Positions 1-6,995 of a DNA stretch of 12,608 nucleotides are shown here, piece by piece. The translations under genes and the position numbers were made by a program. The stretch covers positions 1 to 12,608 of the forward strand of contig JAFKFF010000043.1 in NCBI GenBank assembly GCA_017307315.1. The letters are read 5' to 3'. The notes under the pieces are model-generated. The model was not told where the DNA came from. It saw only the letters and a list, made by a program, of their open reading frames with translations, and ran no database searches. Every line of letters begins with the position of its first letter. Position 1 is the stretch's first letter. The DNA is from Alphaproteobacteria bacterium. GTDB taxonomy: Bacteria > Pseudomonadota > Alphaproteobacteria > Micropepsales > Micropepsaceae.

Positions 1-2
1 AT

Positions 3-371
3 TCCGTCATCTATCGCATCCTGGGGGGTTTCGTGGGCGGCTGGGTGATCCTCACCATCTCTTTCTTCATGGGTGGCGCCGGGGTCGGCGGCCATCCCTA
101 TGGCGGGGTGATCGTGGGAGTGGTGGGCGTGCTGGGCCTGGTTGCCATACTTATCCTGACGGATTTCTGGCGCGTCCGCCTGGCCCATCCGGGACGGCGC
201 AATGAGCTTCGTGCCCCCGGTTCGTTTCGCGCCTGGCTGAACAAGGAGGTGGTGATCTGGGACGGGCGCGAGCCCGCGCGCGACGCCGCCATCATGGTGC
301 TTCTGCCCGGCCTCGCCGCCATGCTGGGCGGGCTTGCGCTCGCCATCGTATTTCACCTCGTCGTCCCGTAG
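3..371 (+). CDS. Hypothetical small integral membrane protein (5' end outside the window)
   Basis: The reading frame is open to the left edge, so the true start is probably outside the window; a GTG at 33 is the first possible start inside it. The 122 visible residues contain about three hydrophobic segments: one near the N-terminal end (VGGWVILTISFFMGG), one in the middle (VIVGVVGVLGLVAILIL), and one at the C-terminus (MVLLPGLAAMLGGLALAIVF). Between the second and third lies a basic, charged loop containing RVRLAHPGRRNELRAPGS, probably cytoplasmic. The protein ends a few residues after the last helix. I do not recognise a family and assign no function. It converges on the rlpA-like gene, whose stop lies 68 bases downstream on the other strand, so the two do not share an operon. 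Confidence 0.6.
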   Translation, partial: SVIYRILGGFVGGWVILTISFFMGGAGVGGHPYGGVIVGVVGVLGLVAILILTDFWRVRLAHPGRRNELRAPGSFRAWLNKEVVIWDGREPARDAAIMVLLPGLAAMLGGLALAIVFHLVVP

Positions 372-439
372 CGGCCGGAGCAAATGCGGCTCATGCGATT
401 GCTTGCGCGCGGTGGGAAGAGGCGTGCGCGCCCGCCCGC

Positions 440-925
440 TCAATTCTCTGTCGGCTGGTCGGCACGGAATGCTTCGAGCCGCACGCGCGCGATGCCACTT
501 TTTTCCATGCCCAGCATGCGCGCCGCTGCCAGGGAAAGATCGATGATGCGGCCTTTCGCGCGCGGTCCGCGATCGTTGATCTCCACCTTCACCGTCCGAC
601 CGTTGGAAAGATTGGTGACGCGAACCACCGTGCCGAACGCCAGGGTCGGATGCGCCGCGGTGAGGGCCATCCGATCGAATGTTCCGCCGTCGGCGGTGGT
701 CTTGCCGTGGTGCGCCGCGCCGTAAAAGGACGCGACACCGGTCTGGCTGAAGAACGGCAACACCGCGGTTGGCGCGGGCGCGGCAATTATGGGCGGCGGC
801 GGCGGGGGCGGCTGCGGCGGCGGTGCCGACGGTAGAGGCGGTGGCGTCCGCGTGGCGCAGCCGGCCAGAATGGCCAGCGAAAACATCAACGGTGCCAGGC
901 GCGCGTGAGGCTTTCTGCAATGCAT
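440..925 (-). CDS. rlpA: RlpA-family lipoprotein (short septal-ring lytic transglycosylase type, double-psi beta-barrel)
   Basis: A 161-residue protein with a lipoprotein signal: basic N-terminus, hydrophobic stretch and lipobox LAGC with the lipidated cysteine at residue 23. A proline-rich linker follows (about residues 28-52), then one double-psi beta-barrel domain (about 60-155) with the family motifs GVASFYG, TADGGTFD, AAHPTLAFGT, NDRGP and RIIDLS. His92 and Asp118 are 26 residues apart, the spacing I recall for the catalytic pair of Pseudomonas RlpA, so lytic transglycosylase activity is plausible. Members cleave peptidoglycan glycan strands lacking stem peptides, or act structurally at the septum. 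The C-terminal SPOR domain of classical RlpA is absent, so septal targeting by denuded glycan is not expected from this chain. The start at 925 gives a good signal peptide, but its ribosome site is weak. The family call is firm; enzymatic activity is inferred. Confidence 0.9.
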   Translation of the reverse strand: MHCRKPHARLAPLMFSLAILAGCATRTPPPLPSAPPPQPPPPPPPIIAAPAPTAVLPFFSQTGVASFYGAAHHGKTTADGGTFDRMALTAAHPTLAFGTVVRVTNLSNGRTVKVEINDRGPRAKGRIIDLSLAAARMLGMEKSGIARVRLEAFRADQPTEN

Positions 926-1246
926 TCGGGGCGCTCGGTGGTCAGTCCTTCATGTGGACTGCTCTTTATAACGCGTCATCTCGCTGTTGGGCCAGCGCGG
1001 GCATCGTATCGCATCGTCCGCGCGAGATGATGCGACCGTCGTTACCTGGTCCGCGCCATCGGGATCGTAGCGCGCCCGACATCGATTGGCCCTATAGCTT
1101 TCATAGTTTCGCCATTGTGTTCGCAGATGCAGATCGCGTGTGATGTTCGTGCGGGGCGGCGGAAGAAATCCTTTCTGACGATGACTTGCCCGCCGGCTTT
1201 AAGTGCCCGGACGCGACGCAACCTCAAGATTTGTGGAGAAGATGGA
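926..1246. promoter_or_regulatory. Divergent intergenic region between the rlpA-like gene and the DUF481 gene
   Basis: These 321 bases separate two divergently transcribed genes and must hold both promoters. On the minus strand the best -10 candidate is TATAAA at 965-970; I found no good -35 at 16-18 bases from it. On the plus strand I saw no convincing -35/-10 pair, though AT-richer text (CTATAG, CATAGT) lies around 1092-1107. A 7-bp inverted repeat, tcgcatc at 1009-1015 and gatgcga at 1029-1035, is present. No tRNA, small ORF with a ribosome site or known riboswitch was recognised. Confidence 0.4.
943..961 (-). other. Inverted repeat in the presumed rlpA leader
   Basis: A perfect 6-bp inverted repeat, cagtcc at 943-948 and ggactg at 956-961, with a 7-base loop. 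It lies between the rlpA-like start codon and an AT-rich TATAAA (minus strand, 965-970) that could be its -10 element. It could be a leader hairpin or an operator. With 6 bp only, chance is a real possibility. Confidence 0.25.
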
Positions 1247-2149
1247 ATGTTGAAACGATCGATTTTTGCGACGACCGCCCTTTTGCTGGCTTTCCCGGCT
1301 GCGGCGAATGCGGAGCCCATACCCGCCAAGGTTGCCGACATGATCCGCACGGCGGCCGATGGCGGCGATCCGGGCGAGCTTGCGGCGACCGTCAAGATCG
1401 CCAAGAAATCCAATCCCGGTTCCGCGGACGAAATCGATGCGCTTGTCGCGCGGTTGCAGGCCGAGGGCGCCGCGCGCCGGCGCGCCGAACTGGAGCAGAA
1501 GAGTTTCTTCGAAGGCTGGACCGGCGAGGGTCAGGCCGGTTTCTCCAACGCCACGGGCAACACTCACAGCACGGATGTGGCGCTGGGCCTGAGCTTCTCG
1601 CGCACCGGCCTGCAATGGGACCATATCTTCAACGCGACCGCGGACTATCAGCGCCAGAACGGCGTGGAGAGCCAGAGCCGCTATTTCGCCAGCTATACCG
1701 GTCACTACAAATTCGACGACCGCCTCTACGGGTTCGGATTGCTGAGCTGGGAGAACGCACGGTTCTCCGGGTTCGACAGCCGGTTGAGCGAGGCGGTCGG
1801 CTTGGGCTATTCCGTCCTGCAGGATCCCGACATGACGCTGTCGGTCGAAGCCGGTCCGGCGCTGCGCCAGACGCATTATATCGTGGGCGGCTCCGACAAC
1901 CGTTTCGCCGGCCGCGCCTCGGTGAATTACCTCTGGAAAATCCTTCCCGATCTCGCCTTCACGCAAGTGCTCACCTTCTATGGCGAAAGCCGGGACAGCA
2001 CCTTGACCTCCGACACCGGCCTGACCGCGAACCTGATCGGATCGCTGGCGGCGCGCCTGTCTTATCATGTCGGGTATGAAAGCAATCCGCCGCTGGGTCT
2101 TCAGACCACGGACACGCTCACGCGGCTGACGCTGGTCTATTCGTTCTGA
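1247..2149 (+). CDS. DUF481 family outer-membrane beta-barrel protein (YdiY-like, 'salt-induced outer membrane protein' type)
   Basis: A 300-residue exported protein. The chosen ATG at 1247 has a GGAG ribosome site at 1235-1238 and opens directly into a signal peptide (MLKRSIFATTALLLAF, cleavage likely after ANA at about residue 22). The open frame extends further upstream to 1115, but that start would bury the signal peptide. Residues about 25-90 form a charged, helical N-terminal segment. From about FFEGWTGEGQAGFSNATGN onward the sequence alternates polar and hydrophobic residues as beta-strands do: the DUF481 barrel of YdiY-like proteins. The chain ends LTLVYSF, a terminal aromatic residue typical of the outer-membrane assembly signal. 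The family's molecular role is not settled; some members are reported as salt or acid induced. A strong hairpin follows the stop, so the gene is probably monocistronic. Confidence 0.85.
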   Translation: MLKRSIFATTALLLAFPAAANAEPIPAKVADMIRTAADGGDPGELAATVKIAKKSNPGSADEIDALVARLQAEGAARRRAELEQKSFFEGWTGEGQAGFSNATGNTHSTDVALGLSFSRTGLQWDHIFNATADYQRQNGVESQSRYFASYTGHYKFDDRLYGFGLLSWENARFSGFDSRLSEAVGLGYSVLQDPDMTLSVEAGPALRQTHYIVGGSDNRFAGRASVNYLWKILPDLAFTQVLTFYGESRDSTLTSDTGLTANLIGSLAARLSYHVGYESNPPLGLQTTDTLTRLTLVYSF

Positions 2150-2160
2150 CAGAACAGGGC

Positions 2161-2189
2161 CCGGGTGGACCCGCGACGGGTCCGCCCGG
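2161..2189 (+). terminator. Strong stem-loop after the DUF481 gene
   Basis: A 13-bp stem with a 3-base loop: ccgggtggacccg (2161-2173), cga, then cgggtccgcccgg (2177-2189), with a single G-U pair and no other mismatch. It starts 12 bases after the DUF481 stop. No U-tract follows, so it may terminate poorly on its own or mainly protect the 3' end. It is the strongest hairpin in the window. Confidence 0.6.
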
Positions 2190-2190
2190 C

Positions 2191-2280
2191 TGCACCTTTC
2201 AGGTTGCACGCGCGCGAAAGGCGCGGCGGTTCCCCGGCCCTTGAAACCCAAGGCGCCTTCGCCATTGCCGCGTACGGCAA
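2191..2280 (+). other. Cluster of small hairpins upstream of the sensor kinase
   Basis: After the terminator-like stem come three further foldable elements: 2191-2208 (tgcacc pairing with ggttgca, one bulged base), 2211-2225 (cgcgc-gaaag-gcgcg, perfect 5 bp), and 2265-2280 (ttgccg-cgta-cggcaa, perfect 6 bp). The 10-base palindrome aaggcgcctt lies at 2250-2259. An AT-richer stretch at 2287-2306 then precedes the kinase ribosome site (GGGAAGG, 2318-2324). This may be a structured leader or several operators; each element alone is short. Confidence 0.3.
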
Positions 2281-2326
2281 AGGGAGAATTTGTTAAAACT
2301 TTGCAACTAGGGTTTGTGGGAAGGCC

Positions 2327-3964
2327 ATGCATCCGCCACCCACACATCGTCCCCGGTCCACAAGACTGGCCGCCGGGCTTGCGGCAACCGCCGCGATGAT
2401 CTTGAGCGTCAGCGTCCTCGTCACCCTGTGGGTGCTGGGCACCTCCTCGGCTGCGATGGACCGTGCGCAGAACGCAGGCCAGACGCATCTGGTCCATGCC
2501 ATTCTCAAGGCGCACCAGAACAGAATCGCGGACGCGGTTGCCGATTACACCAGCTGGACCGAACTCTACCAATATCTGCAAGGCCCCCGCGACCCGAATT
2601 GGGAAGAGGACAGCCTGGGCCCCTATCTCAAAGAGACGTTCGGGATGGACGACGTCTTCATCGTCTCCCGGTCCGGCGATTTCGCGTATGATTTTCGGGT
2701 CGAGGGGCACAGCATCGCCGCCAGTGCGCCGGCCGCCGCGCAGACGCTGCGACGCTTGGCGCAGAGCGCGTTCTCGGCAAAGGAAGCCGGCCGCAAGAAA
2801 GCCCTGTCCGGAGTGATATCGCTGAACGGGGTGCCCGCCATGGCGGCTGCATTCCCGATCCTGCCGTCGTCGCAAAAGGGTCCTGCTCAATTCGTGCTGA
2901 TCGAAGCGAAGGAATTGGGGCCCGCGGCAACCGACGCGCTTGGCAAGGTATATGGGCTGTCGCGGCTGAAAATAGACAGCGCTGAAGGCCCGGGAATCCG
3001 ATTGCCGGACCCGCTGGGCCGGCCCTCCGGCTTCAAGATCGGCTGGCTGGGATCGGCAAGCGGTCGCCAGCTTTTCGCGCAGGTCCTGCCCATCATTCTT
3101 TTGATCGGCGGCATCGCCGCCCTTGCCCTGGCGGGGCTGGCATTCGCATGGTGGCGGTTCCTGAACCATGTCAGGAACGGCGAGCAGCGCGTGCAGGCGG
3201 CCGAGATGGAGGCGGTCCGCGCGCAAGCCCGCGCGGCGGAGGAAACGAGCCGGAGCAAAAGCGAATTCATCGCCAATATGAGCCATGAGCTGCGGACGCC
3301 GTTGAACGCGATCATCGGCTTCTCGGAACTCCTGCGTTCGGAAACCTTCGGCCCCTTGCCGAATGGCAAGTACCGCGAATATGTCGGCGACATTCATGCC
3401 AGCGGCGGGCATCTGCTGGGCCTGGTCAACGACATTCTCCAGCTGTCGAAGATCGAAGCCGACAAGATGCAGGTGAGAAACGAGCCGGTCTCGCTGGATG
3501 ACGCGGTCGCGAACGCAATGCGCGTGGTCCGGATTCTCGCCGCCAAGCGCAATATCCGCATCGAAATCCGTCACGATACGGCCTTGCCGCCGATCGTCGC
3601 GGACAAGATCTGGCTTCAGCAGATTCTGCTGAATCTTCTCTCCAATGCCGTCAAATTCTCCAGCGAGGGCGGCATGGTGGCTGTTCGGTGCGAACAGACG
3701 GCGGGCCATTGCACGGTCCGCGTCAGCGATCAGGGGTGCGGCATTCCCCCCGAAACGCTGGCGCAGTTGGGAAAACCCTTCGTCCAGGCCGAAGGCGCCT
3801 TCGTCCGCAAATACCAGGGCACGGGCCTGGGGCTGGCCATCAGTTTCCGGCTGGCGGAACTGATCGGCGCATCCCTGGCGATCGACAGCGCCGAGGGTGT
3901 CGGCACCACCGCGACACTGACATTGCGGGCCGCACGGGACGCCGCCAGCACGCATGCGGCGTGA
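2327..3964 (+). CDS. CHASE4-type transmembrane sensor histidine kinase, PleC/DivJ-like transmitter
   Basis: A 545-residue membrane kinase. The ATG at 2327 follows GGGAAGG. Transmembrane helix 1 is at about residues 13-38, and helix 2 at about 254-279 (LPIILLIGGIAALALAGLAF). The periplasmic segment between them carries a CHASE4-like signature, DYTSWTELYQYL and later DDVFIVSRSGDFAYDF; CHASE4 domains sense unknown small ligands. A short coiled linker follows, then HisKA with NMSHELRTPLNAIIGFSELL. His320 is the phosphoacceptor, and the HELRT context keeps the residues used for phosphatase activity. The ATPase domain has the N box (LLNLLSNAVKFS, Asn440), G1 (DQGCG, Asp468) and G2 (GTGLGLAIS from Gly498). 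Every catalytic motif is intact. The HisKA text FGPLPNGKYREYVGDIHASG resembles alphaproteobacterial PleC/DivJ/PdhS kinases, so a DivK- or PleD-like partner is possible (inference). No response regulator is encoded nearby: it is an orphan. There is no receiver domain on the chain. Confidence 0.93.
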   Translation: MHPPPTHRPRSTRLAAGLAATAAMILSVSVLVTLWVLGTSSAAMDRAQNAGQTHLVHAILKAHQNRIADAVADYTSWTELYQYLQGPRDPNWEEDSLGPYLKETFGMDDVFIVSRSGDFAYDFRVEGHSIAASAPAAAQTLRRLAQSAFSAKEAGRKKALSGVISLNGVPAMAAAFPILPSSQKGPAQFVLIEAKELGPAATDALGKVYGLSRLKIDSAEGPGIRLPDPLGRPSGFKIGWLGSASGRQLFAQVLPIILLIGGIAALALAGLAFAWWRFLNHVRNGEQRVQAAEMEAVRAQARAAEETSRSKSEFIANMSHELRTPLNAIIGFSELLRSETFGPLPNGKYREYVGDIHASGGHLLGLVNDILQLSKIEADKMQVRNEPVSLDDAVANAMRVVRILAAKRNIRIEIRHDTALPPIVADKIWLQQILLNLLSNAVKFSSEGGMVAVRCEQTAGHCTVRVSDQGCGIPPETLAQLGKPFVQAEGAFVRKYQGTGLGLAISFRLAELIGASLAIDSAEGVGTTATLTLRAARDAASTHAA

Positions 3965-3989
3965 GCCGGTTTGCGGCAGGCGCGCCGAT

Positions 3990-4005
3990 TCCGCCGCCGG
4001 GCGGA
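3990..4005. terminator. Hairpin between convergent kinase and gdhA
   Basis: A perfect 6-bp stem with a tetraloop, tccgcc-gccg-ggcgga, lies in the 84 bases between the kinase stop and the gdhA stop. Because it is symmetrical it could act on transcripts from both sides. No U-tract follows in either direction, so it is only a candidate. Confidence 0.35.
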
Positions 4006-4048
4006 CCGTTGATGCCCTTGAGCGGGAATCGTACCGCCGCGGTCGGGC

Positions 4049-5694
<1,646 letters not shown>

Positions 5695-5696
5695 TC

Positions 5697-6503
5697 ATGG
5701 ATCAGAAGAACCCCACCTCGAAAAGCTACCTGCTGGCGGTCGAGGACACCGATTTCCTCTTGCGCGACGAGTTGCGCGCCATCCGCTTCGCGCTGGAATA
5801 TGCCAAGCCGGAATTGGCGCTCAGGGATTGGGGCATCCGCTCGACGATCATCGTGTTCGGAAGCGCGCGCACGCCCTCGCCCGAGCAGGCCGAGGCCGCC
5901 ATCGCCGCCGCGCAAAGCGCGGAGGAAAAGCAGCGCGCTGAGCAGATGCGGGCCCAGTCGCGCTATTACGAGATCGCGCGGGAATTCGCCCGCATCGCCT
6001 CGCAGCGCGGCGGGACCTTTTCGCCCAAGAACCGGTGGCGCGACAATGTGATCGCGACGGGCGGCGGTCCCGGAATCATGGAGGCGGCCAACCGCGGCGC
6101 CGCCGATGTCGGTGCGCCCAGCATCGGGTTCAACATTTCCCTGCCGCACGAGCAATATCCCAATCCCTATGTCACGCCGGAATTGACTTTCCGCTTTCAC
6201 TATTTCGGCATGCGGAAGATGCATCTTGCGATGCGGGCGAATGCGCTGGCGGTGTTTCCCGGCGGCTTCGGCACCTTCGACGAATTGTTCGAGATTTTGA
6301 CCTTGCAGCAGACGGGCAAGGCGCCGCCGATGCCGGTCGTGCTGTTCGGAAAATCCTATTGGACCCGGGTGATCGATTTCGAAGCCATGGCCGAGGAGCG
6401 CGCGATTTCGGCGCAAGACCTCAAGCTGTTCGAATATGCCGATACCGCCGAGGAGGGCTGGGCCTCGATGGTGCGCCGCGGGCTGGTCGCGCATTCCGAT
6501 TGA
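5697..6503 (+). CDS. LOG family protein (TIGR00730-type nucleotide 5'-monophosphate phosphoribohydrolase)
   Basis: A 268-residue cytosolic Rossmann-fold protein of the LOG family, once mislabelled 'lysine decarboxylase'. Family enzymes hydrolyse cytokinin ribotides or related nucleoside monophosphates to the free base and ribose 5-phosphate. Motifs seen: IIVFGSARTPSP near residue 50 at the first strand, GGGPGIMEAANRGA (122-135), GMRKMH with Arg173, and PGGFGTFDELFE (188-199) with Glu196. Arg173 and Glu196 are 23 residues apart, as in the plant LOG catalytic pair as I recall it. The chain is longer than the common form of about 190-220 residues because of an N-terminal helical extension and an insert rich in Glu, Ala and Gln after the first strand (about residues 62-95). 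That matches the long bacterial subgroup, whose substrate is unclear. The start has GGAG at 5688-5691. The gene ends 76 bases before the cytochrome gene. Confidence 0.9.
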   Translation: MDQKNPTSKSYLLAVEDTDFLLRDELRAIRFALEYAKPELALRDWGIRSTIIVFGSARTPSPEQAEAAIAAAQSAEEKQRAEQMRAQSRYYEIAREFARIASQRGGTFSPKNRWRDNVIATGGGPGIMEAANRGAADVGAPSIGFNISLPHEQYPNPYVTPELTFRFHYFGMRKMHLAMRANALAVFPGGFGTFDELFEILTLQQTGKAPPMPVVLFGKSYWTRVIDFEAMAEERAISAQDLKLFEYADTAEEGWASMVRRGLVAHSD

Positions 6504-6579
6504 GCCGCGCCGCCTGCGGCCGTTGACTAAATAGCGCGCCGGAAGCACGGTTGCCTGCGATCGGGGACCGGGGGGTATC

Positions 6580-6975
6580 GTGAACAAGCGGTGGGTTGGC
6601 GCCTTCGGGGGCCTTGTCTTTATTGCCGCCTCCATGCCGGCGGCTGTGGCGCAATCCCCGGACACGCTTTCCTTCGGCGCCGGTCGGCCCGTGCCGCCCT
6701 GCGACGTCGAGATGGGCCAGGCCATGTTCGATGCGGTCTGCTGGGCGTGCCATTCCGCCGACCTTCGTGGCGGAAAGGGGCCGCCGCTCACCGGTCCGGC
6801 GTTTTACAAGACATGGCAGGGACGACGGGTCGAAGCGCTTTCGGACCTGATCCGCAATACCATGCCCAAGGACAATCCGGGCTTGTCCGAGCGGGCGGCG
6901 CGGGACGTGACCGCCTATATCGTCGCGCATGCCAACAAGCCGGGCAATCCGGCGGGCGGGCAAGCGGGGAAGTAG
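6580..6975 (+). CDS. Secreted mono-heme c-type cytochrome
   Basis: A 131-residue protein starting with GTG at 6580 behind a run of G (6571-6575) that serves as ribosome site. A signal peptide (NKRWVGAFGGLVFIAASMP, cleavage near AVA-QS, about residue 25) directs it to the periplasm. One heme-binding motif is present, CWACH (Cys54, Cys57, His58), and the likely distal ligand is Met95 in NTMPKDNPGLS. The overall pattern (GQAMFDAVCWACHSADLRGG, RNTMP, DVTAYIVAHANKPG) is that of class I cytochromes that accept electrons from periplasmic dehydrogenases, for example quinoprotein alcohol dehydrogenases. No such dehydrogenase is in the window. The stop is 20 bases before the next start, so it is very likely co-transcribed with the ligase-carrier-acyltransferase gene. 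That is an odd pairing whose meaning I cannot tell from sequence. Confidence 0.88.
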   Translation: MNKRWVGAFGGLVFIAASMPAAVAQSPDTLSFGAGRPVPPCDVEMGQAMFDAVCWACHSADLRGGKGPPLTGPAFYKTWQGRRVEALSDLIRNTMPKDNPGLSERAARDVTAYIVAHANKPGNPAGGQAGK

Positions 6976-6995
6976 GCGGGGGCATTGGCCTGGCG

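Noticed and set aside
405..431. Possible terminator between the first gene and the rlpA-like gene (gcgcgc at 405-410 and 426-431)
   Set aside because: Only six GC-alternating pairs around a 15-base loop; this is expected often by chance in such DNA.
791..835. GC-rich triplet-like repeat run
   Set aside because: It encodes the proline-rich linker of the rlpA-like lipoprotein on the minus strand and needs no separate explanation.
1199..3955. A 918-codon open frame on the minus strand, antisense to the DUF481 gene and the kinase
   Set aside because: Its translation is rich in Arg, Gln, Ala and Gly with no recognisable motif. The plus strand carries two clear genes with signal peptide, kinase motifs and ribosome sites. 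High GC content makes stop codons rare in this antisense frame.
6523..6528. TTGACT as a -35 element for the cytochrome operon
   Set aside because: No -10-like hexamer lies 16-18 bases downstream; the region there is GC-rich.
6591..6995. Upstream extension of the ligase fusion frame over the cytochrome gene
   Set aside because: The cytochrome frame has a signal peptide and CxxCH motif; the extension reads as a shadow of it. The ligase domain begins normally after ATG 6996.
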